Below are positions 1 to 8,816 of a stretch of DNA of 64,000 nucleotides, piece by piece (within the stretch, counting starts at the first letter, position 1; every line of letters starts with the position of its first letter). The notes under the pieces were generated by a model that saw only the letters and a program-made list of their open reading frames with translations, ran no database searches and had not been told where the DNA came from. Made by a program: the position numbers and the translations under genes. The stretch comes from Myxococcales bacterium (GTDB lineage: Bacteria; Myxococcota_A; Polyangia; Polyangiales; Ga0077539), in the NCBI GenBank assembly GCA_030652255.1, contig JAUSAZ010000140.1, positions 1 to 64,000 on the forward strand. Direction: 5' to 3'.

Positions 1-62
1 GGGCCCACGAAACAGCGATCCTGGCCTTGCGGGCATCGCCGAGAACATTCCGGGAAGGATCA

Positions 63-174
63 GGGTTGAAACCCACGGCAGCCTAAGGTGAAGGCCGCAA
101 GCGGCCTGTCCGATGTCCAGGCACAGTGACCAGCCCGCCGCGGGCTTTCCCTTGGCTGCCGTGGGTTTCAACCC
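63..174. repeat. 21-bp perfect inverted repeat (GGGTTGAAACCCACGGCAGCC at 63-83; reverse complement at 154-174); the right copy extends to a ~30-bp imperfect palindrome 154-183
   Basis: Read directly from sequence; arms separated by 70 nt. Confidence 0.8.
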
Positions 175-483
175 GCGGCAGCCGGACGCGCGAAGTTGTG
201 CGGGTAGCCCCGCTCCCTGAACCCCCCGCACGGCCGAGAGGACGGCGACCCCGCCACGCCGGGCGCCTCATCCGATAGCGCGCCGGCGCCCACACGGAAC
301 GGGCGCGGCCGTGTCGTCTCCTCGGCCCTGCGGGGGCCCCACTCCAGACACTGCACTGACCTTCAATGAGCCACGGACGCTACGGATCGCCCGGGTATTC
401 GCCCGGTCGCCGCGGTGAACTGCGAGGCGCGTCGGATCATCGGAGTCTCTCCTTCGTAAAGGGTTCCAGTCGGGTGACGGCGA

Positions 484-978
484 TCAGCCGTCGAGGTAGT
501 CGATCCACGCTGTGTGCGGCGCCTCGGCGCGGGCCACGGCGCACATGCGGGCGGGCCGCACGGGGGTGCGCGCGAGGGGCATCCGGGCCTGCTCGGGGGT
601 GCGGTCGGCCTTGCGGCCGTTGCACGTGGCGCAGCAGGTCACGATGTTGGTCCACTCCATCCGGCCGCCGCGGGCGCGGGGGAGGACGTGGTCGAGGGTG
701 AGCCGCGAGGTGCCCGGCTGCGCCCCGCAGTACTGGCAGGTGTAGTCGTCGCGGCGGTACACGTTGCAGCGCGAGAACTTCACCCGGCGGTCGTGCCGGG
801 CGTAGCGGCGGAGGCGCACCACCGAGGGCATCGCGACGGAGGTGGCGATGCCTCGGATGATCTCGTCGTAGGCCTCCACCATCTCGGCCTTGCCCAGGAA
901 GAGCAGCGTGACGGCCCGCTGCCACGAGATGATCTTCAGCGGCTCGAAGGTGACGTTGAGCAGGAGCGTGGCAGACAT
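484..978 (-). CDS. HNH endonuclease family protein
   Basis: Translation has CQYCG ... LTLDHVLPRARGG ... WTNIVTCCATCNGRKADRTPEQA, the canonical HNH/zinc core. Confidence 0.9.
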   Translation of the reverse strand: MSATLLLNVTFEPLKIISWQRAVTLLFLGKAEMVEAYDEIIRGIATSVAMPSVVRLRRYARHDRRVKFSRCNVYRRDDYTCQYCGAQPGTSRLTLDHVLPRARGGRMEWTNIVTCCATCNGRKADRTPEQARMPLARTPVRPARMCAVARAEAPHTAWIDYLDG

Positions 979-1169
979 CGGCGTTGGGTCTCTCGTTCAG
1001 GGTTTCTGTTTTCGACGCGTGGGCTTCATGGAGTGTCGGGTGACGTTCCGGGGTTGTGGGGTGGCGCGGGCTTCATCCGACCACCCGGTGGTTGTCCAAT
1101 GGACATCGGGCATGACCGCCCGTCGTGCCCGCCGCGGAAACGGCCGCGGGCACTGCGTTGAAGACAATG

Positions 1170-1216
1170 AAAAAGGCCGCTGCCCTCCCAAGTGTCTGGT
1201 GGAGGAGCAGCGGCCT
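1170..1216 (-). terminator. Rho-independent terminator-like hairpin
   Basis: On the minus strand AGGCCGCTGC-TCCTCC...GGGAGG-GCAGCGGCCT is followed by TTTTT; 10-bp outer stem plus inner CCTCC/GGAGG pairing. Confidence 0.7.
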
Positions 1217-1447
1217 CTCGTGGGCCCCTGGGAGAGTCGTTGGCCGGTATTACCCGGTGGCTGACTCCGCTCCTCCCACCCGCCACGTCCGCCGCGGGTG
1301 GTCGCCGATGGCGCAGGCTTCACCGCCGCAAAACCCGCGGTAATCGCGGGTGTTGGCGAGGGGCGAAGGCTTCATCTGGCTGCGCTTGATCGGCATGGTG
1401 GATGGTTGAAGAGATGACCTCAAACGAGAACGATGGAGATACGAACC
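1170..1447 (-). ncRNA. Candidate structured RNA / attenuator leader upstream of HNH gene
   Basis: Several nested stems on the minus strand (1333-1339/1345-1351, 1276-1283/1294-1301, 1201-1208/1269-1276, 1244-1247/1254-1257) ending in a terminator whose 3'-pairing strand competes with the 1201-1208/1269-1276 stem. Possible -35 TTGACC at 1484-1479. Confidence 0.4.
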
Positions 1448-1534
1448 GTCGATGGCATTACCAGACCACCAGACGCATGGTCAAGCGAGTCGGTCCATTT
1501 TTTCTTGGCACACGATTGAGAATCATCGTGTGGG

Positions 1535-2371
1535 TCAGCCGGGTCGGACGATCCATCCCTCGACGAGCACCTTCGCGGCGTTGGGGCCGGTGATGGGCGG
1601 CGGCGTCCAGAAGCCGCGGGTGCCGAGGTGCGCCGCGACGAGGGCGAGCACGGCGTCGAGGGCGTCGCCGCCGGTGTCCTGCGCGCAGGCGTTGGCCACC
1701 GGGGCGGGCAGCTCGAGCCGCAGCCCGAGGGCGCCGAGGGCCTCCGGGAGCGCGCGGATGACGGCGTAGCGCTCGGCGGTCACCTCGGTGAGCGACGCGC
1801 CCGCCTCGGAGGGCGCCGCGCGGTGCAGCAGGTACGGCAGGCCCAGCAGGCGGAGCATCGCCGCGGGCAGGGCCTCGATGACCACCGGCCGCGCGGGGTT
1901 GAACTCCAGCGCGTCGAAGGGCAGCACGGTGACGTGGTTGCGCACCGGGGCGAGGGCGCGGGCGAAGGCGCCGAGGGCGCGCCAGCAGGGCGGCCGCGGG
2001 GCGGTGATGGAGGTGGCGCCGTGGGTGATGGCCTCGGTGTGGCGCAGGGCGCCCGGGTGCGACGCGGCGAAGGAGGCCCAGCGCGCGTCGACGAGCGAGG
2101 GGGCCGCGGTGGCGAGCTGGTGGAGCACCTGCGAGCCGTTGAGCACCATGCCGACGAGGTCGCGCGCGAGGCCGACGGGCACGCCGAGGGGGGCGTCGAC
2201 GGCGAGCACGCGCGGGGCGCCGCGGGCGAGGCGCTCGGGGAAGGTGGCGCCGACGCGGTCGATGCCGTCGACGACGAGGGCGCCGGCGCGGTCGCTGCCC
2301 CAGGCGATGTGCGTGGGGTTGGGGGGCTTGGCGGAGCTGAAGCGCACCCCCACCAGGTCGAGGTTCTCCAT
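1535..2371 (-). CDS. DUF429-like protein (predicted RNase H-fold)
   Basis: ORF with LVGVRFSSAKPPNPTHIAW... LAVDAPLGVPVG...; resembles DUF429 proteins. Confidence 0.5.
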   Translation of the reverse strand: MENLDLVGVRFSSAKPPNPTHIAWGSDRAGALVVDGIDRVGATFPERLARGAPRVLAVDAPLGVPVGLARDLVGMVLNGSQVLHQLATAAPSLVDARWASFAASHPGALRHTEAITHGATSITAPRPPCWRALGAFARALAPVRNHVTVLPFDALEFNPARPVVIEALPAAMLRLLGLPYLLHRAAPSEAGASLTEVTAERYAVIRALPEALGALGLRLELPAPVANACAQDTGGDALDAVLALVAAHLGTRGFWTPPPITGPNAAKVLVEGWIVRPG

Positions 2372-2409
2372 GACGGGCGCATTGTGCCGCGCGGCGGGAG
2401 CGGTGGATA

Positions 2410-2961
2410 GTGTGCGCGATGTTCCGGATGCCCGTCGACGCGACGCTCGACCTCGTGCTGCTCGAGCCCCGCCACGCGGCGATGCTGTTCTCGCTGGTCG
2501 ACGACAACCGCGCGCACCTGCGGCGCTACCTGCCGTGGGTCGACGGCACCCGCGCCGTGCAGGACTCGATGCAGTACATCACGGCGTCGCTGGAGCAGTT
2601 CGCGCGCTCGCAGTCCCTCCAGGTGGGCATCTTCAGCGAGAACACCCTCGCGGGCATGTGCGGCTACCACCTCATCGACTGGAACAACCGCCGCACCGGC
2701 ATCGGCTACTGGCTGGCCCAGGGGCACCAGGGCAAGGGGCTCATGACCCGGGCGGTGCGCGCGCTCACCACGCACGGCTTCGTGTCGCTGGGCCTGCACC
2801 GGCTGGAGATCCACGCGGCGACGGAGAACACGAAGTCCCGCGCCGTGGCCGAGCGCCTGGGCTTCACCCAGGAGGGCGTGGCGAAGGGCGCCGAGTGGTT
2901 GCACGAGCGCTGGGTCGACCACGCGGTGTACGCGATGCTGCCCGACCGCTGGCGGGGGTGA
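2410..2961 (+). CDS. GNAT N-acetyltransferase, RimJ/RimL type
   Basis: GYHLIDWNNRRTGIGYWLAQGHQGKGLMTRAVRALTTHGF...LHRLEIHAATENTKSRAVAERLGFTQEG, typical RimL family. Confidence 0.88.
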   Translation: MCAMFRMPVDATLDLVLLEPRHAAMLFSLVDDNRAHLRRYLPWVDGTRAVQDSMQYITASLEQFARSQSLQVGIFSENTLAGMCGYHLIDWNNRRTGIGYWLAQGHQGKGLMTRAVRALTTHGFVSLGLHRLEIHAATENTKSRAVAERLGFTQEGVAKGAEWLHERWVDHAVYAMLPDRWRG

Positions 2962-3014
2962 GGGCGCGGTTGACAACGGCCCCGCCCCGGGGCGCTCTCG
3001 GGACAGGACCCGCG

Positions 3015-3476
3015 ATGACCACCCCGACCTTCGTCTTCCGCACCTGGGCCGAGCTCACCCGCGACGAGCTCTACGCGCTGATGGCCCTCCGGCAGGAGGT
3101 CTTCGTGGTGGAGCAGCGCTGCCCCTACCTCGACGCCGACGGCTACGACCCGCAGGCCTCGCACCTGTGGTCGACGGGCGAGGGCGACGCGCGCCCGGTC
3201 GCGTACTGCCGCATCTTCCCGGCGGGCGTGAAGTACCCCGAGGCGAGCATCGGGCGGGTGGTGAGCGCGGGCGCGGCGCGTCGCACCGGGGCGGGGCGCG
3301 CGCTCATGGCCGAGGCGCTGCGGCGCATGGACGCGGCCGCGGGCGCGACGGCGGCGGTGCGCATCTCGGCGCAGTCGTACCTCCAGCGCTTCTACGAGGG
3401 CTTCGGGTTCCGGGTGGTGTCGGCGCCCTACCTCGAGGACGACATCCCCCACGTCGAGATGCTGCGCGGCGGCTGA
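3015..3476 (+). CDS. GNAT family acetyltransferase, ElaA-like
   Basis: ELYALMALRQEVFVVEQRCPYLDADGYDPQASHLW ... IGRVVSAGAARRTGAGRALM matches the ElaA pattern. Confidence 0.88.
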   Translation: MTTPTFVFRTWAELTRDELYALMALRQEVFVVEQRCPYLDADGYDPQASHLWSTGEGDARPVAYCRIFPAGVKYPEASIGRVVSAGAARRTGAGRALMAEALRRMDAAAGATAAVRISAQSYLQRFYEGFGFRVVSAPYLEDDIPHVEMLRGG

Positions 3477-3503
3477 GGGTCGGTCGGATACACTGCGCCG
3501 ACG

Positions 3504-4655
3504 ATGTCCTTCCGCTTCTCCGTGAGCGCCGTCGACCCGGGCTCGCGCGCGCGCCGCGGCGCGATCATCACCCCCCACGGCCGGGCCGAGACGCCCGCCT
3601 TCATGACCGTCGGCACGCGCGCCACGGTCACCGGCCTCACCCCCGCCGACCTGCGCGAGGTGGGCGCCCAGGTGGTGCTCGGCAACACCTACCACCTGAT
3701 GCTGCGCCCGGGCATCGAGGCCTTCCGGCGCGTCGGGGGCGTGCACCGCTTCATGGGCTGGGACGGCCCGATGCTCACCGACTCCGGCGGCTACCAGATC
3801 TTCTCGCTGCCGGGCGACCGCACCATCAACGAGCGCGGCGCGCGCTTCCGCAGCTACATCGACCAGAGCTTCCACCTGCTGTCGCCCGAGCGCTCGATCG
3901 AGCTCCAGACGGCCATCGGCGCCGACATCATGATGGTGCTCGACGTGTGCGTCGACGCGCGCTCCGACGAGGCCACCACCCGCGCCGCGATGGAGCGCAC
4001 CCACCGCTGGGCGCTGCGCTCGCTCGCCGCGCGCACGGACTCCCCGCAGGCGCTCTTCGCCATCATGCAGGGGGGTGTGTTTCCCGAACTGCGCAAGGCC
4101 TCCGCGGGCTTCCTCACCGACCACGCCTTCGACGGCTACGCCATCGGGGGCCTCGCCGTCGGCGACACGCGGGCGCAGCGCGAGGACATCACCCACTTCG
4201 CGGCCGAGCTGCTGCCGCCCGACAAGCCGCGCTACCTGATGGGCGTCGGCACGCCGCCCGACCTGCTGCACGCGATGCTGGGCGGGGTCGACATGTTCGA
4301 TTGCATCCTGCCCACCAACCTGGCGTGGCAGGCGACGGCCTTCACCTCGACGGGCCGGGTGAAGCTCACCCGCGGGGCGCACGCGAAGGACGACCGCACG
4401 CTCGACGCGGCGTGCACCTGCGCGACGTGCACCACCTTCAGCCGGGCCTACCTGCACCACCTGTTCAAGTGCGGCGAGCCGCTGGGCGCGAGGCTGGTGT
4501 CGATGCACAACCTCACGCACTACCAGGCGCTGATGACCGAGGCGCGCGCGGCGATCACCGCGGGCACCTACGCGGCCTATGCGCGAGAGAAGCTGGAGGC
4601 CATCGACCGGCACGAGCACGGCGGTCGGCGCATGGGCGCGGCGTCGGAGCCGTGA
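3504..4655 (+). CDS. tgt: tRNA-guanine (queuine) transglycosylase
   Basis: FMTVGTRATVTGLTPADLREVGAQVVLGNTYHLMLRPG, DSGGYQIFSL, GGLAVGD, CTCATCTTFSRAYLHHLFK (zinc site). Confidence 0.96.
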   Translation: MSFRFSVSAVDPGSRARRGAIITPHGRAETPAFMTVGTRATVTGLTPADLREVGAQVVLGNTYHLMLRPGIEAFRRVGGVHRFMGWDGPMLTDSGGYQIFSLPGDRTINERGARFRSYIDQSFHLLSPERSIELQTAIGADIMMVLDVCVDARSDEATTRAAMERTHRWALRSLAARTDSPQALFAIMQGGVFPELRKASAGFLTDHAFDGYAIGGLAVGDTRAQREDITHFAAELLPPDKPRYLMGVGTPPDLLHAMLGGVDMFDCILPTNLAWQATAFTSTGRVKLTRGAHAKDDRTLDAACTCATCTTFSRAYLHHLFKCGEPLGARLVSMHNLTHYQALMTEARAAITAGTYAAYAREKLEAIDRHEHGGRRMGAASEP

Positions 4656-4784
4656 GCGGGAGCTCTAACCTCGTCGCAAGGGATGTGAAAGGTCGAGCGG
4701 AGCACCCGCCCAGGCCCGCAGTCCCCGGCCTCGCCCTCCGAGGGGAGCACCCGTCCGCGCCTGCAATCACCCAGCGAGCGTCGG

Positions 4785-4938
4785 GAGAAGAACCGCAAGG
4801 GGGGGAAGGGGCGCAAGGGATCGATGGGATGGGCGGTAGGGCACTCCCGGTCGTCGCCCGCGTGGCCGGTTGACCCTGGTGATCTCCTCCACCGCTTCCT
4901 CCTCCCTTGCGCCCCTTGCGCCCCTTGCGGTTCTTCTC
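4785..4938. repeat. Dispersed palindromic element, copy 1 (36-nt inner arms 4785-4820 / 4903-4938; flanking homology about 4685-5075)
   Basis: GAGAAGAACCGCAAGG...CGCAAGGGA pairs with TCCCTTGCGCCCCTTGCGCCCCTTGCGGTTCTTCTC with 2 mismatches. Confidence 0.85.
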
Positions 4939-5341
4939 GCCCGACGCACGCGCTGCAGTTCTCCCCCAACGAGCGCAGCGGCACCTCGCGTGGGCGGGCG
5001 CTCCCCTCGGAGGGCGAGGCCGGTGCTCGCAGGCGTGAGTGGGCGCTCCGATCAAGCCTTCAAGGCCCCTGAGGAAAGGCGCTGGTACACGGCGGCACAG
5101 GTCCGCGCGGGGTTCGACCGCGAGCACCCGGCGCGCTACCCGGGCTGGCAGGGCACCGACCAGCGCGTCGAGGTCACGCTCGGCGAACAGGTCGAGGTCG
5201 ACGTTGAGGAAGCGCGTCTGCGGGAGCATCACCTCCGATGACCCGCCCCCCGATCATCGTCAACGGCGCCCCATTCATTCCCGTCATCGACGTTCGCCAT
5301 GACCCTCGTCCGCACCTCGCCATCCGCGCTCGACCGGGCCA

Positions 5342-6067
5342 TTGGGCCCATGCCACACCGGCGTCGTGGGAAGCCCGACCCCGTACCGCGAAGCACCGTC
5401 TCCCACCGCGCTGCGCTGCCCCCTCTGCCTGGCCATCATGGCGAGTCCCCGTGCGGCCACGTGCCCATCCTGCGGGCTCTGGTGGGTGCTCCTGCGCGGC
5501 GACGAGCGACTCCGATCGGCCGACGGCTCCGCCTGGGGAGAGACCACGCTCCGGCTCCCGCTGCGCGCCCCCGTCCAGCTCTCATCGATCCTCATTCCCC
5601 TCGTGCTGGCGACCTACGGCTACGGCGCGGCGGCCTTCGTCTGGACCTTTCGGGCCAGCGCCACCGACCTCGCCCGCGGCGCTCTCATGCTGGTCGGCTC
5701 CCTGGTGGGGATCCTCCTCGCGACCTCCTGCAGCGCGTTCCTGTTGCAACAGCTCCTCCACTTCGTCGTGCCCGCGCGTCTGGAGGGCGACGCCGCCGCG
5801 CTGCGCGTGCGCGTCTGGAACACCCGGGACGGCCTCGCGGCAGGGTTCCGCCGAACCGACGTTCTGGTGCCGCGTGACCAGGTCGTGGGCGTCGCGCTCT
5901 CGGCCCGTCAGTGCGGCGACTCGGAGATCCTCCTCCTCCACCGCTCGGGCCTCGCGTTCAGTACCGGCTGGAGCGGTCCGCGCGCCGATGCCGTCCGCTT
6001 GAGCGGGCCCATCGTGCGCTGGGTCGCCGACCCCGGCGCCTCGCAACCGGCTGGGCTTCCGGGCTGA
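5342..6067 (+). CDS. Hypothetical membrane protein with N-terminal zinc-ribbon
   Basis: CPLCLAIMASPRAATCPSCGLWW followed by two hydrophobic segments; start codon uncertain. Confidence 0.6.
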   Translation: MGPCHTGVVGSPTPYREAPSPTALRCPLCLAIMASPRAATCPSCGLWWVLLRGDERLRSADGSAWGETTLRLPLRAPVQLSSILIPLVLATYGYGAAAFVWTFRASATDLARGALMLVGSLVGILLATSCSAFLLQQLLHFVVPARLEGDAAALRVRVWNTRDGLAAGFRRTDVLVPRDQVVGVALSARQCGDSEILLLHRSGLAFSTGWSGPRADAVRLSGPIVRWVADPGASQPAGLPG

Positions 6068-6173
6068 TCGCGCGCATCGACGGGCTGGGCCTTCCCCCGT
6101 CATCGCTCCGGCGCTAGCGTCCGGCGCACCACTGAATGGCGATTCAGTGGAACCCACAGGAGCGGTCAATCTC

Positions 6174-8771
6174 ATGGCAGACGAACTTCGGTTTGACGGG
6201 CGGGTGGCGATCGTCACGGGCGCGGGCAACGGGCTGGGGCGCTCGCACGCGCTGCTGCTGGCGAGGCGCGGCGCGAAGGTGGTCATCAACGACCTCGGCG
6301 GCTCGCACACCGGCGGCGGCAAGAGCAGCGCGGCGGCCGACGCGGTGGTCGAGGAGATCCGCGCGGGCGGCGGCGAGGCCGTGGCCAACTACGACTCGGT
6401 GGAGGACGGCGCGGCCATCGTGAAGAGCGCGATCGACGCCTTCGGGCGCGTCGACATCGTGGTCAACAACGCCGGCATCCTGCGCGACGTCTCCTTCCAG
6501 AAGATGACCGCCGACGACTGGGACCTCGTGTATCGGGTGCACGTCCTCGGGGCCTACCGGGTGACCGCCGCGGCGTGGCCGCACCTGCGCGAGCAGAAGT
6601 ACGGGCGCGTGGTGTTCACCTCCTCGGCGGCGGGCATCTACGGCAACTTCGGGCAGGCCAACTACTCGATGGCCAAGCTCGGGCTCGTCGGCTTCGCGAG
6701 CACCCTCGCGCTCGAGGGCAAGAAGAACAACGTGGTGGTCAACACCATCGCCCCCATCGCCGGCTCGCGCATGACCGAGACCGTGCTCCCCAAGGACCTC
6801 CTCGACAGCCTGAAGCCCGAGTTCGTCTCCCCGCTGGTCGCCTGGCTCTGCCATGAGGGCAACACCGACACGGGCGGCCTCTTCGAGGTCGGCGGCGGCT
6901 TCATGGGCAAGCTCCGCTGGGAGCGCACCGCGGGCACCACCTTCCGCCTGGGCCGCGGCTTCGGGCCCGAGCAGGTGAAGGCCCGCTGGGGCGAGATCAC
7001 CGACTTCGCGAAGAGCGAGCGCCCCGCGTCGGTCACCGAGTCCATGGCACCCATCATGGCCAACGTGGAGGCCGGCCCCTCCAAGGGTGGCAACGACTTC
7101 ATCGACGTCGACGCGGCGCTCGGGTACCAGTTCCCGGAATACACCAGCCGGTATGACGAGCGCGACCTCGCCCTCTACGCGCTGGGCGTCGGCGCCAGCC
7201 GCGAGCCGCTCGACCGCACCGACCTCCATTACACCTACGAGCTCGACGAGGGCTTCCAGGCGCTGCCCACCTACGCCGTGGTCCCGGTGGTCAATGGCAT
7301 CCTCGACATGGGGCGCCGGGGCGAGACCGCGCCGGGGCTCAACTTCGGGCTCGATCGCATCCTCCACGGCGAGCAGTACACCGAGCTGCTGCGCCCGCTG
7401 CCCGCGAAGCAGAAGCTCACCCACCGCGCACGGGTGAAGGCCATCTACGACAAGGGCAAGGGGGCCGTGGTCGTCAACGAGACCAAGTCCTACGACGAGG
7501 ACGGCGAGCTCCTCGCCATCAACGAGGTGACCACCTTCGTGCGCGGCGCCGGGGGCTGGGGCGGTGACCGGGGCCCCAGCGCCGACGTCAACGTGCCGCC
7601 CGACCGCGCGCCCGACGCCGTGCTCGAAGACAAGACCAGCGACTCGCAGGCGCTGCTCTACCGCCTCTCCGGCGACTGGAACCCCCTGCACGCCGACCCC
7701 GGCTTCGCGGGGGCCTTCGGGTACGCGAAGCCCATCCTGCATGGGCTGTGTTCGTTCGGGTACGCCGGGCGGCACGTGCTCAAGGCCTTCACCGACGGGG
7801 ACGCGAGCCGATTCAAGTCGATCAAGGCGCGCTTCGCGGACACCGTGTTTCCGGGCGAGACCCTCGTGACCGAGATGTGGAAGGAGTCGGAGACGCGGGT
7901 GGTGTTCCGCTGCAAGGTGAAGGAGCGCGACAAGGTCGTGATCTCCAACGCCGCGGTGGAGCTGTACACCGAGGTGCCGCAGAAGAAGTCGAAGGCAGTG
8001 AGCGCGGCGCCCGCGAAGGCGGAGGCGGCGGCGCCCGCGGCGACGGGGAAGATCACCAGCGGGCTGGTGTTCGAAGCGATCGGCGCCTACCTCACGAAGA
8101 ACCCCGACGTGGCCTCGAAGGTGGGCACGGTGTTCCAGTTCAAGCTCAACGAGCCGGCGTCGCAGTGGACGCTCGACCTCAAGCTCAACAAGGTGGCGAA
8201 GGGCGAGACCGCGGTGCCCGAGTGCACCCTCGAGCTGAGCGACGCCGACTTCATGGCCATGACCGAGGGCAAGGCCAACCCGATGAAGCTCTTCACCACC
8301 GGGAAGCTCAAGATCTCGGGCAACGTGATGGCCTCGCAGAAGCTCGATTTCCTCACGAAGATCGACCGCAAGGCGATGGAAGCCGCGGCGGCCGGGGTGG
8401 TGGCGAGCGCGGCGCCCGCGGCGGCGGCGGCGCCCGCGGCGGCGGAGGCCCCGAAGGCCGAGGCGAAGGCCCCGGCGGTGTTCAAGGCGCTGGCGGAGCG
8501 CCTCGCGGCCAACCCCGCGCTGGGCGCCGAGCTCGGCGCGGTGGTGCAGTTCAACGTGACCGGGCCCGACGGGCAGTGGGTGATCGACGGCGCGACCGTG
8601 ACCCCGGGGCGCAACGCGGCGGCGGCGGCCTTCGTGACGCTGTCCGACGACGACCTCGCGGCGCTGGCGGCGGGCGAGGCGGAGGCGAAGAGCCTCTTCA
8701 TGCACGGCAAGCTGCGGGTGGACGGCGACGTGCGGGTGGCGCACCGCCTCGGTGTGTTGAAGAACGCGTGA
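6174..8771 (+). CDS. Multifunctional SDR dehydrogenase / MaoC-type hydratase / tandem SCP2 protein (peroxisomal MFE-2-like)
   Basis: N-terminal SDR (RVAIVTGAGNGLGRSHALLLARRGAKVVINDLGGS, NNAGILRD, YSMAKLGL), middle hot-dog hydratase (YRLSGDWNPLHADPGFAGAFGYAKPILHGLCSFGYAGR), two C-terminal SCP2 domains. Confidence 0.9.
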   Translation: MADELRFDGRVAIVTGAGNGLGRSHALLLARRGAKVVINDLGGSHTGGGKSSAAADAVVEEIRAGGGEAVANYDSVEDGAAIVKSAIDAFGRVDIVVNNAGILRDVSFQKMTADDWDLVYRVHVLGAYRVTAAAWPHLREQKYGRVVFTSSAAGIYGNFGQANYSMAKLGLVGFASTLALEGKKNNVVVNTIAPIAGSRMTETVLPKDLLDSLKPEFVSPLVAWLCHEGNTDTGGLFEVGGGFMGKLRWERTAGTTFRLGRGFGPEQVKARWGEITDFAKSERPASVTESMAPIMANVEAGPSKGGNDFIDVDAALGYQFPEYTSRYDERDLALYALGVGASREPLDRTDLHYTYELDEGFQALPTYAVVPVVNGILDMGRRGETAPGLNFGLDRILHGEQYTELLRPLPAKQKLTHRARVKAIYDKGKGAVVVNETKSYDEDGELLAINEVTTFVRGAGGWGGDRGPSADVNVPPDRAPDAVLEDKTSDSQALLYRLSGDWNPLHADPGFAGAFGYAKPILHGLCSFGYAGRHVLKAFTDGDASRFKSIKARFADTVFPGETLVTEMWKESETRVVFRCKVKERDKVVISNAAVELYTEVPQKKSKAVSAAPAKAEAAAPAATGKITSGLVFEAIGAYLTKNPDVASKVGTVFQFKLNEPASQWTLDLKLNKVAKGETAVPECTLELSDADFMAMTEGKANPMKLFTTGKLKISGNVMASQKLDFLTKIDRKAMEAAAAGVVASAAPAAAAAPAAAEAPKAEAKAPAVFKALAERLAANPALGAELGAVVQFNVTGPDGQWVIDGATVTPGRNAAAAAFVTLSDDDLAALAAGEAEAKSLFMHGKLRVDGDVRVAHRLGVLKNA

Positions 8772-8816
8772 TCGGACGACTGGCAACCACGAACGACGGA
8801 GTGAGGTAAAGCGACT

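Noticed and set aside
63-183. Possible CRISPR array remnant (GGTTGAAACCC-like repeat)
   Set aside because: Only two copies, in opposite orientation, with 70-nt separation and no cas genes; does not meet array criteria.
1201-1276. 76-nt segment with complementary 8-nt ends (GGAGGAGC/GCTCCTCC) resembling a tRNA in length
   Set aside because: No T-loop (TTC), no anticodon arm and no suitable CCA context; better explained as the antiterminator stem of the RNA candidate.
1509-1532. CACACGAT-8nt-ATCGTGTG hairpin beside the DUF429 stop codon as a terminator
   Set aside because: No T-tract following the hairpin on the minus strand (A-rich instead); kept only as an unexplained hairpin.
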